Positions 1 through 8,098 of a stretch of DNA of 64,000 nt are shown piece by piece. Origin of the DNA: Selenomonas sp. AE3005. GTDB lineage: Bacteria > Bacillota > Negativicutes > Selenomonadales > Selenomonadaceae. The notes beneath the pieces are model-generated. The model ran no database searches. It was not told where the DNA came from and saw only the letters and a list, made by a program, of their open reading frames with translations. The number at the start of each line of letters is the position of its first letter. The stretch's first letter is position 1. The position numbers and the translations under genes are program-made. The DNA lies in the NCBI RefSeq assembly GCF_000686945.1, contig NZ_JMME01000001.1:310001-374000 (forward strand), written 5' to 3'.

Positions 1-55
1 TAACTTCTATGTATGCTAATATATTTTTTGTCAGCAACGCATTGTGGTTGCTAAC

Positions 56-142
56 GCCGGCGTGGCGGAATTGGCAGACGCAGCAGACTCAAAATCTGCC
101 GTTGGCAACAACGTATCGGTTCAAGTCCGATCGCCGGCACCA
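56..142 (+). tRNA. tRNA-Leu (CAA anticodon)
   Basis: The 5' acceptor strand GCCGGCG pairs with CGCCGGC at 132-138, followed by discriminator A and an encoded CCA (140-142). The anticodon stem GCAGA/TCTGC encloses loop CTCAAAA, giving anticodon CAA. A long variable arm, as expected for tRNA-Leu, lies between the anticodon and T arms. A terminator follows directly. The DNA after it looks accessory, so this tRNA could have served as an integration target, but I found no integrase or duplicated tRNA end. Confidence 0.95.
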
Positions 143-155
143 CTTGTAAATCAAG

Positions 156-186
156 GCTCCGTGAGATTTTCACGGGGCTTTTTTGT
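156..186 (+). terminator. Rho-independent terminator of tRNA-Leu
   Basis: The stem GGCTCCGTGA/TCACGGGGC with a short loop is followed by a T6 run, 14 nt after the tRNA CCA. Confidence 0.85.
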
Positions 187-312
187 TGTATTTTTTTAGG
201 GGATTGACAGCCAGTTGACAGCCACCAGAATTTAATCGGTAGAGTCAAATTTATTTACTTACCCCCATATTTTTATAGGGGTAAGTAAATTTAGGTATTG
301 TTTTAATTTCCT

Positions 313-540
313 ATGCATTTATGTTCAAAAGACTGCTTATTTATAATACGCAGAGATATCAAAGACTACCAACGCATAATCAACCTGCCACGCCCCGAAC
401 CACAGAGGCACATACGTATGGCCATGTACAAACGCGCCGCCCAATTCGCCCCCTTTGCCGCCTTGACCGGCTATGAAGAAATAGTGCAGGCAACGGCCCA
501 GGCTCACGAAAAAGCAGTGGCGGGCGGAGCTGTGTTTTAA
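313..540 (+). CDS. YolD-like small protein, possibly a truncated remnant
   Basis: The 75-residue frame carries the segment RAAQFAPFAALTGYEE near residues 41-56, preceded by a DYQRIINLPRPEP stretch. From memory this is the hallmark of YolD-like proteins, which in Firmicutes usually sit beside a Y-family DNA polymerase (UmuC/DinB) gene. No polymerase gene is next to it here, and the frame ends soon after the core, whereas full members are longer. The ATG at 313 has no good Shine-Dalgarno site and the first 15 residues do not look like the family, so the true start is uncertain. It is probably a leftover of a lost mutasome operon. Function is inferred from sequence pattern only. Confidence 0.45.
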   Translation: MHLCSKDCLFIIRRDIKDYQRIINLPRPEPQRHIRMAMYKRAAQFAPFAALTGYEEIVQATAQAHEKAVAGGAVF

Positions 541-547
541 GTATGAT

Positions 548-598
548 AAAAGGTGCTGTGATATATAATGCTTTTGTATTTCATCAAAGCACCTTTTT
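548..598 (+). terminator. Hairpin with T run after the YolD-like frame
   Basis: AAAAGGTGCT (548-557) pairs with AGCACCTTTT (588-597) across a 30-nt loop, and the distal arm ends in five T. The large loop makes it a weaker candidate than the others in the window. Confidence 0.5.
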
Positions 599-707
599 GA
601 TTTTGACAACTTACTTCGGTAGTAGTCTGCAGCTTGCTATCTTCTTTAAGAAGCGATATCAACGCTGTCTCAGATTTCATTTAAGGGATCAACATTAGAA
701 GTTGTGT

Positions 708-980
708 CTATGTAGCCCCAAGGTTTATTTTTGGCACATCAGGCGGTGGAGGATAAATGCACCCTCCTGTTACGATTTACATAATCTCAACCGTAAGTTC
801 TTTCTTATCCATCATTTTTATCATCTCCATCCTTGATTCTCTGTCAATAACCGGATTTAGTTCATTCGGGATGATCACATCATCCCAGGAAGAACCCGGG
901 GGATCCCCCAGGGGGGGCGTCTCAATTCCGCCGGCAATCATTTCCATTTCCATAATCTCCAGTTCTTTCTTGTCCATCAT
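708..980 (-). CDS. Tandem double-glycine-leader peptide gene, second copy interrupted by a stop
   Basis: On the minus strand an ATG at 980, preceded by AAAGGGG at good spacing, opens a frame beginning MMDKKELEIMEMEMIAGG, followed by a Pro/Gly-rich segment (ETPPLGDPPGSSWDD). Leader-like acidic/Met-rich sequence ending in GG is typical of bacteriocin or RiPP precursors cleaved by C39-peptidase transporters. The same frame runs into a second leader (MMDKKELTVEIM, start at 815) and stops at TAA (779-777). Past that stop, still in frame, come IVTGG and CIYPPPPDVPK, ending at TAG (710-708). The two leaders align without gaps, so the TAA replaces one codon of a second precursor. No transporter or modification enzyme is nearby. 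The first copy looks intact and the second looks broken. Confidence 0.45.
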
Positions 981-1154
981 TTTTGACAACCCCTTTCCGG
1001 TAAGCTTAGTTGACTATGTTTACCTTTGCCTATACATACGCTTGATAAAGTCAAGTATTACATTTTTTTCTCCTGCACTACACACTTTTCGCTTTCGGGG
1101 ATATAAAGAACAGAAAGCAAAAACAACACTTAAAGATGTGAGGAGGAAAATAAA

Positions 1155-1511
1155 ATGGAAAAGAAATTCATGAATAAGATGGACAATATGGAATTGGACA
1201 TGGTAGTTGGCAGCTTTGATTACGGGTATGGATCTGGTAAGAATATTTGGGTAGATGGCAAAAAGTACTATGTCGTGTATAATCGTACTCTCAACCAGAA
1301 TGAGTTTTATGATTACTCTAAAGGTGATGTGACAAGACAAATGATTCAGTGGAATCTTGATTGTGGGGAAACACAAATTCGCTATTACAATCAAAGAGTT
1401 GGTGATCTTACGGCCAGTGTGCGGGATGAAGCAAGGTCACGTGGAATGACAAGAAACAAGGTTGCCGTTCGACCGATGACTCGTCTCCCCGGAGTAGGTT
1501 CTGCCGGTTAA
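1155..1511 (+). CDS. Small secreted-peptide candidate with GG/GS-type leader
   Basis: The start at 1155 has an excellent Shine-Dalgarno site (GAGGAGG, 9 nt upstream). The 118-residue product begins MEKKFMNKMDNMELDMVVGSF, a leader closely related in style to the minus-strand peptides just upstream (MDKKELEIMEMEMIAGG), with GS in place of GG. The mature part (about residue 20 on) is Tyr/Gly-rich at first (DYGYGSGKNIWVDGKKYYVVYN), has a single Cys and ends in a basic tail rich in Arg and Pro. I do not recognise a family for the mature part. Together with its neighbours it suggests a small island of exported peptides next to tRNA-Leu. A terminator follows at 1552. Confidence 0.55.
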   Translation: MEKKFMNKMDNMELDMVVGSFDYGYGSGKNIWVDGKKYYVVYNRTLNQNEFYDYSKGDVTRQMIQWNLDCGETQIRYYNQRVGDLTASVRDEARSRGMTRNKVAVRPMTRLPGVGSAG

Positions 1512-1551
1512 GACTCTGAAAAAGACGTTCAAATTAGATTTCTCAATAGGC

Positions 1552-1581
1552 AGAGGGCATATCATAAGGTATGCTCTCTTT
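1552..1581 (+). terminator. Terminator after the leader-peptide gene
   Basis: AGAGGGCATA pairs with TATGCTCTCT (one G-T pair) around a short loop, followed by a short T-rich stretch. Confidence 0.6.
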
Positions 1582-1676
1582 GCTATATGTGTAAATATAT
1601 GTTCTGTGTCCAGCACTATAACGAAAGGATTTTTATGTTCGTTTATAGAATACATATTCAAATATAGGGGAAACGA

Positions 1677-2717
1677 ATGGACGAGAAATCTAACACGTTT
1701 GGATTAGGCGATAATAAAGCAGGTGGGAAAATGCTGGATAGGGGCTTGTTTTTGGCGTTACAAGGCTTGCCGGCTGTTGGCAGGAATGAAGTGCTTACAC
1801 TATTGGCCGGGCCGGAACGAGGGAGCAGAGTGCTGTTGTCTGACGGAAAAATCTTATGGCAGCATGGTACAGGGGATTTTTTTCAGCAGGTTAACGATTC
1901 GGCTGCGGTTTTTGTTGACCCGGTGCCAGCGAATAAGGAATTGGTCATCTGCGGTGCCGGCCATGTGGCGCTGGCGGTGATTACTTTGGCCCGGATGGTG
2001 GATTTCCATATTACGGTGATTGAAGACCGTCCGGATTACGCAGAGAAGGCGTGTGCGGCAGGGGCAGATAAAGTAATTGTTGAAGACTTTGGCAAAGCGT
2101 TGGCCAGGATTCCGGGAGGAGCTAATTATTATTTTGTGGTTCTGACACGGGAACATCAATATGATGAAATCTGCCTTAGAACCATTTTACAAAAAGATTT
2201 TGCCTATGCCGGTGTTATGGGCAGCAGGCGCAGGACAGAGCTATTGCGGCAAAGTCTTATTGCCGCAGGTGTTCCAGCAGCGGCAGCAGCTCAACTGCAT
2301 GCGCCGATTGGCCTGGACATTGGCGCGGAGACGGAAACGGAAATCGGTGTGGCGATTGTGGCCGAACTGATAAAAAATGGGAAGGCTGGCAATTTTCCGG
2401 CCAAACTCGTTACAGCTGCCTTGCAGGCAAGCGAGCCGTTTGTGTTGGCGACCATCATCCGCCGCAGTGGCTCGGCACCACGAAATGTCGGCACTAAGAT
2501 GTTAATATTTGCTGATCATATTGTGGCAACTATCGGCGGTGGCATCCTGGAAACAAGGATTATCAGCCGGGGACGGCAGATGCTTATGGAAAAAGATACG
2601 CACGATGTTTGGGAACAAGTGGATATGCGTGGTGATGATGCAAGGGGCGGGCATATGGTATGCGGCGGTATTGTCGATGTGTTATTGGAGTATGTGAACC
2701 CGGCAAAGAACCGCTGA
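1677..2717 (+). CDS. XdhC/CoxI-family molybdenum hydroxylase maturation factor, permuted domain order
   Basis: XdhC-type proteins bind molybdenum cofactor, promote its sulfuration and insert it into xanthine dehydrogenase-like enzymes. Residues 86-232 form the Rossmann domain usually at the C-terminus (VICGAGHVA at 90-98; IGLDIGAETETEIGVAIVAEL at 211-231). Residues about 253-343 form the XdhC_CoxI domain usually at the N-terminus (IRRSGSAPRNVG at 261-272, MVCGG at 327-331). The order is therefore reversed relative to the common fusion. It is the first gene of a five-gene Mo-hydroxylase operon, 12 nt ahead of the Mo subunit. The ATG at 1677 has AGGGG upstream; an internal ATG at 1731 also has a plausible AGGTGGG site. 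Confidence 0.85.
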   Translation: MDEKSNTFGLGDNKAGGKMLDRGLFLALQGLPAVGRNEVLTLLAGPERGSRVLLSDGKILWQHGTGDFFQQVNDSAAVFVDPVPANKELVICGAGHVALAVITLARMVDFHITVIEDRPDYAEKACAAGADKVIVEDFGKALARIPGGANYYFVVLTREHQYDEICLRTILQKDFAYAGVMGSRRRTELLRQSLIAAGVPAAAAAQLHAPIGLDIGAETETEIGVAIVAELIKNGKAGNFPAKLVTAALQASEPFVLATIIRRSGSAPRNVGTKMLIFADHIVATIGGGILETRIISRGRQMLMEKDTHDVWEQVDMRGDDARGGHMVCGGIVDVLLEYVNPAKNR

Positions 2718-2729
2718 GGAGGGAAAGTC

Positions 2730-4844
2730 ATGGAAGATATCAGTAAAGCCGTTGAGCGTAAGGACCATCGGTTAAAGATGTCCGGGCGGGCAGAATATAC
2801 ATGTGATAAACGTATGGAGGGTATGCTCTATTCTGCATTTGTCCGCTCGGAAATAGCGCATGGCCGGATTTTGGATATAAAGCTGCCTGTTCTGCCTGAG
2901 GGGTATGTGGCGGTAAGCGGTCATGACCTGTATGACAATCATCTGCCTGTCATTACGGATGAACATGAACAGCCCATCTTTGCTATTGATGAAGTCTGCT
3001 TTGTCGGGGAGGCAATTCTCATGCTAGCCGGGCCTGATTTGCAAAAAGTCCGGCGTCTTTGCCGGGAAACGAAAGTGGTTTATGAGGAACTGCCCGCTGT
3101 GCTGACGCTGGATGAGGCCACAGAAACGGCCGCGCATTATCATTATCACAAGGGGGATGCAGAGGCTGCTTTTGCGCAAGCGGCGCAGGTGGTCGAGGAA
3201 GTTTTCACTACCGGGTATCAGGAGCAGGCCTATCTGGAAGTGCAGGGCATGGTGGCACAATGGGACGCAGAGAACAGGAAAATGCACGTCTTCGGTTCGA
3301 TGCAAGCGCCGTATCATGTGAAAAATGCTGTGATGCGCGTGCTGGGGCTGGACGCAGAGCATGTCCGTGTGGTGCAGGAAGTTACGGGCGGCGGTTTTGG
3401 CGGCAAGGAGGATTATCCCTCACTGATAGCTTGTCAGGCGGCGGCAGCGGCGAAGAAAGCCGGGGCCCCGGTTCGTGTCGTCTATGATCGCCGGGAGGAT
3501 ATGACGGTTACAACCAAACGTCATCCGAGCAGGGTGCGCTATGCCGCAGCTTTGGACGCGCAACATCGCATTATCGCGCTCAAGGCCGATATCTGTCTTG
3601 ATGCCGGAGCCTATCCGGGATTGTCCAGCGTAGTGCTGCAGCGTTCGTTAAACGTAGCGGCCGGTGTTTATAAAATTGATAATCTCGATGTTGATGGGCG
3701 GGCGGTCCTCACCCATACAGTGTCCAATGGTGCTTTTCGTGGCTTTGGCGCTCCCCAGGTTTTTTTTGCTATAGAATCGCTAATGAATCATCTGGCAGCT
3801 AAGGTGGGGATGACACCACTGGCGTTCCGGCAAATGCATATGGTGCAACAGGATAACGATACGGTGACCGGCGGCAAGTTCCATTATTATGTTCCCCTTC
3901 CTGATTTACTGGCCAAGGCAGAGGAAATGTCTGACTATAGCCGCAAATACGCGGCCTATTCACAGCCGCAGCAGGGACGGTACCGCAAAGGCATTGGCCT
4001 GTCTTTGTTCATGCATGGCTGTGGCTATACCGGTTCTGCGGAAAAGGATTTCTTGCGCCCACGTGTCATATTGCGCAAATATGCAAATGATACGGTGGAA
4101 ATACTGTGCGGCAGTGTGGATATCGGTCAGGGCCTTAAGACGACGTTTAGTAAGATTGCTGCGGTGGTCTTGGACCTGCCACTGGAGCGTGTTATCTTCC
4201 ACAATCCGGATACCGACCGTGTGCCGGATTCCGGGCCGACAGTGGCCTCGCGCTCTATTATGATCGTGGGGAAACTGGTGGAGCGGGCGGCAAAGAAACT
4301 GAAGGCCGTCTGGGAAAGCGGCAAGGAGCAGGAAACAGTGGCTGACTACGAATCACCTGAGCTGATTCCTTGGAATTTGGCTAAATTCAACGGCGATGCT
4401 TACCCCGCGTATTCCTGGGGAGTCAATGTCGTTGAACTGGAGGAAGACTGCCTGACCGGAATGACGAAATTGCTTGGAGTTTGGGGTGTATTTGATGTGG
4501 GCACGGTTATCGACAACACCGTAATGCTGGGCCAGGCTGAAGGCGGCATACTGCAGGGAATCGGCTATGGTTCCATGGAAAAGATGGAATCAGCAGCGGG
4601 GAAAATCCGTCAGACCAGCTTTACTGATTATATGATTCCCACGGCTATGGATACGGTACCGAATCAAATTGCCTTTGTTGATAATTATTATGAGTATGGC
4701 CCCTTTGGTGCCAAGGGGGCAGGCGAACTGACTCTGCTGGGCGGTGCACCTGCTTATACAGCTGCAGTTGAGCAGGCCACGGGCAAGTCTTTTCATGCCA
4801 TTCCGCTGACGCCGGAGCGTATTCTGGCGGCACAGCAGAAATAA
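2730..4844 (+). CDS. Molybdopterin-binding subunit of a xanthine dehydrogenase/aldehyde oxidase-family enzyme
   Basis: This is the catalytic Mo subunit, which hydroxylates a purine, aldehyde or related N-heterocycle at the Mo-MPT centre and passes electrons to the iron-sulfur and FAD subunits encoded next. Visible family motifs are GGFGGKEDYP (221-230), GAFRGFGAPQ, the VDIGQG cofactor-binding stretch, and the terminal GAKGAGE whose Glu666 is the expected base. At 704 residues it is somewhat shorter than the roughly 750-780 typical of the family, with the shortage appearing between the central and C-terminal Mo-binding parts. The Shine-Dalgarno GAGGAGGG precedes ATG 2730. The substrate cannot be read from sequence; XdhC and MocA-like neighbours support a cytoplasmic Mo hydroxylase, possibly MCD-containing. 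Confidence 0.9.
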   Translation: MEDISKAVERKDHRLKMSGRAEYTCDKRMEGMLYSAFVRSEIAHGRILDIKLPVLPEGYVAVSGHDLYDNHLPVITDEHEQPIFAIDEVCFVGEAILMLAGPDLQKVRRLCRETKVVYEELPAVLTLDEATETAAHYHYHKGDAEAAFAQAAQVVEEVFTTGYQEQAYLEVQGMVAQWDAENRKMHVFGSMQAPYHVKNAVMRVLGLDAEHVRVVQEVTGGGFGGKEDYPSLIACQAAAAAKKAGAPVRVVYDRREDMTVTTKRHPSRVRYAAALDAQHRIIALKADICLDAGAYPGLSSVVLQRSLNVAAGVYKIDNLDVDGRAVLTHTVSNGAFRGFGAPQVFFAIESLMNHLAAKVGMTPLAFRQMHMVQQDNDTVTGGKFHYYVPLPDLLAKAEEMSDYSRKYAAYSQPQQGRYRKGIGLSLFMHGCGYTGSAEKDFLRPRVILRKYANDTVEILCGSVDIGQGLKTTFSKIAAVVLDLPLERVIFHNPDTDRVPDSGPTVASRSIMIVGKLVERAAKKLKAVWESGKEQETVADYESPELIPWNLAKFNGDAYPAYSWGVNVVELEEDCLTGMTKLLGVWGVFDVGTVIDNTVMLGQAEGGILQGIGYGSMEKMESAAGKIRQTSFTDYMIPTAMDTVPNQIAFVDNYYEYGPFGAKGAGELTLLGGAPAYTAAVEQATGKSFHAIPLTPERILAAQQK

Positions 4845-4859
4845 GCAGAGGTGGAGAAC

Positions 4860-5327
4860 ATGATAGATTTTATATTAAACGGCAAAAAATGCACAAGTCA
4901 GCTGCCGCCGCAGAGCCGCCTGCTGGACGTATTACGGGAAGAATTTGGCCTTACGGCCCCCAAGGAAGGCTGCGGCGAAGGGGAATGTGGTGCCTGTGCT
5001 GTGCTGGTGGACGGGATGCTTTGGAATTCCTGTATCACTCCCTTGGCCAATGTGCAGGGGAAAAGCGTGCTTACGCTGGAGGGGTTCCGTGATACGGAAA
5101 AATACAAGCTGCTGGAAAAATGTTTTGGTGAGGCTGGGGCTGTGCAATGCGGTTTCTGTACACCGGGAATGATTATGGCGGCCGAGGCCCTGCTCAGAAA
5201 GAATCCCCATCCGCAGGAGGCAGACATACGCGAGGCGATTTCGGGCAATCTCTGCCGCTGCACAGGTTATAATATGATTATCAAGGCTATCCGCATGGCG
5301 GCAGAAAAGGGGGCAGGATTATGGTGA
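4860..5327 (+). CDS. [2Fe-2S] subunit of the molybdenum hydroxylase
   Basis: This subunit carries two [2Fe-2S] clusters between the Mo centre and FAD. The N-terminal plant-ferredoxin-type cluster motif is CGEGECGACAVLVDG with a further Cys in WNSC. The C-terminal alpha-helical domain has QCGFCTPGM and CRCTGY. Length (155 residues) is normal. I chose ATG 4860 because AGAGGTGG lies 6 nt upstream; the GTG at 4851 falls inside that site. The end overlaps the start of the FAD subunit by 7 nt, indicating translational coupling. Confidence 0.92.
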   Translation: MIDFILNGKKCTSQLPPQSRLLDVLREEFGLTAPKEGCGEGECGACAVLVDGMLWNSCITPLANVQGKSVLTLEGFRDTEKYKLLEKCFGEAGAVQCGFCTPGMIMAAEALLRKNPHPQEADIREAISGNLCRCTGYNMIIKAIRMAAEKGAGLW

Positions 5328-6163
5328 AGACCTATATGCCATGTTCTGTGCTCGAGGCTTTGCGTCTGAAACAGGAGGCACAGTCAGAGGCAATTTTTGT
5401 AGCTGGCGGTACCGATATCATGCCGTCTGGCCGGACAGCTCCTGTGCTGATTTATCTGCAGGGGCTGACAGAACTGCAGGAAGTGTCAAAATTTGATGGC
5501 GTTCTGCGTATCGGGGCTGGTTGTACCTATACACAGCTTATCGGGGACGAACGGATTCCGAAAATTTTGCGAGAGGCCATGCACGAGATTGCGGCCCCTG
5601 CTATCCGCAACGTAGGCACGATAGCCGGAAATATCTGTAATGCCTCCCCGGCCGGGGATACATTGCCGCTGCTCTATGCCATGGATGCCGTGATAGTGAT
5701 GGGGAGTCTGGATGAACAAGGACAGCTCAGGACACGCAAGCTCGGTATTGAGGCGTTTATCCAGGGCGTCCGCAAGATTACCCTGGAACCGTCGGAAATG
5801 GTTCTGGCTGTGGAGATTCCCTGCAATTCTTATGAGCAGATGACGAAATTGCAACGGTACAAAGCAGGCGCCCGAAAAGCGCAGGCTATAGCGAAACTTT
5901 CCTTTGCCGGCATCTGCAGGGTGGAAGATGATGTTCTGCAGGATGTACGCCTTGCCTTTGGGGCTGTAGGGGCAACAGTAATCCGCAGCCGGAAACTCGA
6001 GGCAAAACTTAAAGGCCTGACTTTGACGGAACTGGCAGCAAGGCGAACGTCAATTGTACAGGAATATGGAGAGTTATTGCGGCCTATCGATGACCAGCGT
6101 TCTACCGCTGATTATCGGCGGCAGGTATGTCTCAATCTCTTGGAGGATTTCCTGAGCTTATGA
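5321..6163 (+). CDS. FAD-binding subunit of the molybdenum hydroxylase
   Basis: This is a FAD_binding_5/CO_deh_flav_C-type subunit that takes electrons from the iron-sulfur subunit to NAD or another acceptor. Family features are AGGTDIMP near residues 28-35 and IRNVGTIAGNICNASPAGDTLP near 95-117, both FAD-contacting loops. The 280-residue length is typical. It overlaps the preceding gene by 7 nt and the following MocA-like gene by 4 nt (ATGA). Order in the operon is maturation factor, Mo, Fe-S, FAD, MocA-like. Confidence 0.9.
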   Translation: MVKTYMPCSVLEALRLKQEAQSEAIFVAGGTDIMPSGRTAPVLIYLQGLTELQEVSKFDGVLRIGAGCTYTQLIGDERIPKILREAMHEIAAPAIRNVGTIAGNICNASPAGDTLPLLYAMDAVIVMGSLDEQGQLRTRKLGIEAFIQGVRKITLEPSEMVLAVEIPCNSYEQMTKLQRYKAGARKAQAIAKLSFAGICRVEDDVLQDVRLAFGAVGATVIRSRKLEAKLKGLTLTELAARRTSIVQEYGELLRPIDDQRSTADYRRQVCLNLLEDFLSL

Positions 6164-6747
6164 AAACCGGGGCATTGATACTGGCAGCAGGTTTATCCTC
6201 CCGTATGAGAGCGTTTAAGCCAATGCTGGAACTGGCAGGAAAAACGCTGGTAGAACACGTCATTGGTCATTTTAGGCAATTTGGCTGTGAATATATTTTT
6301 GTAGTGACTGGCAGGGACGCGCAGATTCTGGAGTCATTTTTGACGGAAAAATTTCCTGGTCAGATAGACTTTGTACGCAATCCGGACTACGCAACAAGCG
6401 ATATGTTTACATCAGTGAAACTGGGCTTAAAAGCTCTGCCGGAAGATTGTACCAGTATTTTCCTGACACCAGCAGACGTGCCATTGTTTGATGCAGCGCT
6501 GCTAACACAGATGGACGCGGTTGCCGCGCCAGTTGTACGTCCTTCTTATAAAGGAAAGGCCGGTCATCCCGTGTTGCTGCGAAAAAATGTATGGTGCGGC
6601 ATTTTGTCCTATCAGGGTGAAGGGGGCTTGAAGGGCGCATTGCAAACAGCGCAGCAGGCGTTCGTGGAGGCTGCCTCCGCAGGTATTCTGCTCGATGCTG
6701 ATACGCCGGAGGACTTGCAGCGGCTGCGAGAATTCCTGGGCAGATGA
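6160..6747 (+). CDS. MocA-like molybdenum cofactor nucleotidyltransferase
   Basis: This MobA-like NTP transferase (195 residues) has the nucleotide-binding loop LILAAGLSSRM followed by KPMLELAGKTL, and a TPADVP metal/substrate motif. In the MocA family the enzyme adds CMP to Mo-MPT to make MCD for xanthine dehydrogenase-type enzymes, which suits its place as last gene of this operon. Assignment as cytidylyl rather than guanylyl transferase is by context. ATG 6160 is chosen because GGAGG lies about 10 nt upstream and it overlaps the FAD-subunit stop by ATGA; a longer frame from 6127 would overlap more. A strong terminator follows. Confidence 0.82.
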   Translation: MKTGALILAAGLSSRMRAFKPMLELAGKTLVEHVIGHFRQFGCEYIFVVTGRDAQILESFLTEKFPGQIDFVRNPDYATSDMFTSVKLGLKALPEDCTSIFLTPADVPLFDAALLTQMDAVAAPVVRPSYKGKAGHPVLLRKNVWCGILSYQGEGGLKGALQTAQQAFVEAASAGILLDADTPEDLQRLREFLGR

Positions 6748-6756
6748 ATTACGACT

Positions 6757-6810
6757 AAGAAGGGGCTGGTGCACTTTATAAATGTGCACCAGCCCCTTCT
6801 TAATGCTTAT
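6757..6810. terminator. Bidirectional terminator between the Mo-hydroxylase operon and the esterase
   Basis: A perfect 18-bp stem (6757-6774 with 6784-6801; inner arm GGGGCTGGTGCAC) with a 9-nt loop separates two convergent genes. A T8 run follows on the plus strand. Confidence 0.92.
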
Positions 6811-6821
6811 TTTTTTTACAA

Positions 6822-7682
6822 TCATAAGGCGTTCTTTGGCGCTGAAATAATTTTTAGCTGCTTATGGAAATAATCAGCAACGAGTTTTACGGCGCCGGCG
6901 GTATCTTTGGTAAAGCCATGGTCCTCCTGCGGGAGCAGTTTTACTTCGCTGTTAAAATATATACGCTGATAGCGCAGGCTGTAGGTGTAGGGAACCACAG
7001 TATCATGAAGTCCATGCAGCATATAAGCCGGCCCCTGATATTGGGCGGCAGTTTCATAAATCGGTAACTGCTGCGCGGTTTTAACGTAATTGGCACCAAG
7101 TTTCAGACCGTCAAAAATATCCACGGCTGCAGGAAGGTTGATTACATCATACTGCTTGCCGAATAGTATGCCGCGAATGGCATCTTCACGCAGAACGGCA
7201 GCAGGTGCCATAAGCGCCAGACTTTTTACCTTTTGTGTCCCCAGAATACCTGCTGTCATACTGGCAACAACACCGCCCTGCGAGTGGCCGGCAAAGGAAA
7301 TAGAGGTAACGCCCGGAAGTTTGGCGGCGTATGCATACACCTTTTTGGCGTCCTCAATTTCATTGGGGACGGTCATGTCCTGAAAGCGTCCCTCACTCTT
7401 GCCGTGGCCGTTGAAGTCAAAGCGGAGGGAGGCAATGCCATCTTTTTCCAAGGCATCGGCCAAGCCTGTGAGCAAAGCATGTTCTTTATTAGCAGTGAAC
7501 CCATGCATGATGATGACCAAGGGATAGTTTTTCTGCTGGCTGGGCGTCTGCAATACACCTGCTAACTTACCGTGGTCACCGTCAATAGTGATATCCCTGC
7601 TTTGTGCCAGGGCAGAGTGGCTGCTGCCCAGCAGGCTGATAGTTATCGCCCCCAGCAGGGCCAAACTTTTTAAACTAATCAT
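6822..7682 (-). CDS. Secreted alpha/beta hydrolase, feruloyl-esterase-like
   Basis: The 286-residue product starts with a clear signal peptide (hydrophobic core about 5-18, cleavage near SALA-Q), so it acts outside the cytoplasmic membrane. The alpha/beta hydrolase triad is visible: Ser134 in GHSQGG, Asp227 in GLHDTVVP and His255 in EDHGFT. The oxyanion region is MHGFTANKE. The overall pattern resembles cinnamoyl/feruloyl esterases of rumen and gut Firmicutes, which release hydroxycinnamates from plant xylan, but substrate is an inference. GGAG precedes the ATG. A minus-strand promoter lies at 7715-7743. Confidence 0.82.
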   Translation of the reverse strand: MISLKSLALLGAITISLLGSSHSALAQSRDITIDGDHGKLAGVLQTPSQQKNYPLVIIMHGFTANKEHALLTGLADALEKDGIASLRFDFNGHGKSEGRFQDMTVPNEIEDAKKVYAYAAKLPGVTSISFAGHSQGGVVASMTAGILGTQKVKSLALMAPAAVLREDAIRGILFGKQYDVINLPAAVDIFDGLKLGANYVKTAQQLPIYETAAQYQGPAYMLHGLHDTVVPYTYSLRYQRIYFNSEVKLLPQEDHGFTKDTAGAVKLVADYFHKQLKIISAPKNAL

Positions 7683-7714
7683 TGAAACATCTCCATTCCT
7701 AAATATATATACTT

Positions 7715-7743
7715 ATTATAATGCCGGCAAAAAATAGTATCAA
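7715..7743 (-). promoter_or_regulatory. Sigma-70 promoter for the esterase gene
   Basis: On the minus strand -35 TTGATA (7738-7743) and -10 TATAAT (7715-7720) are 17 nt apart, about 30 nt upstream of the esterase ATG. Confidence 0.75.
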
Positions 7744-7909
7744 ATAAAACGTAAATTAAATGCGAACCATTGCCTAAAAGCGGGGAATGGTGCTACAATG
7801 TGCTTGCAAACAAGTGTATTTCCTGCTGTAAAATGCTTGAATGCGACTGCGATTTTTAGTAACATAGGAACAGAGAAGATTATAGTGACAATAGATAGGG
7901 GACTTTGGG

Positions 7910-8098
7910 GTGGATTGGTTAAAAAAAGCAATCAAGCCGATCGATGTACTGATTGCCTTAGCAGGTATATATTTACTGGTTTTTAGAATTGACTATCAGA
8001 ATATGGATACTCTCGATAAGGTATACTTAGGGTGTTTTGGCTTTTGGTTTCTGCTGTTGGGGATTAGATGCCGTATCTATTGGAAAGGACAACAATGA
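7910..8098 (+). CDS. Small two-helix membrane protein
   Basis: This 62-residue frame starts at GTG 7910. It has two likely membrane segments (about 11-26 and 39-53) separated by a short polar stretch with DYQNMDTLDK, then a basic tail. Its stop overlaps the ATG of the HAD phosphatase by ATGA, which supports real translation. I know of no named family. The Shine-Dalgarno site is modest (TAGGGGAC). Confidence 0.5.
   Translation: MDWLKKAIKPIDVLIALAGIYLLVFRIDYQNMDTLDKVYLGCFGFWFLLLGIRCRIYWKGQQ

Noticed and set aside
51-248. Minus-strand ORF of 65 codons across tRNA-Leu
   Set aside because: It is the antisense of the tRNA (GLEPIR-type translation) plus terminator and has no ribosome site.
757-1173. 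Plus-strand 138-codon ORF opposite the leader-peptide gene
   Set aside because: It is a shadow of the minus-strand peptide frame, has a low-complexity Ser/Ile pattern and no Shine-Dalgarno site.
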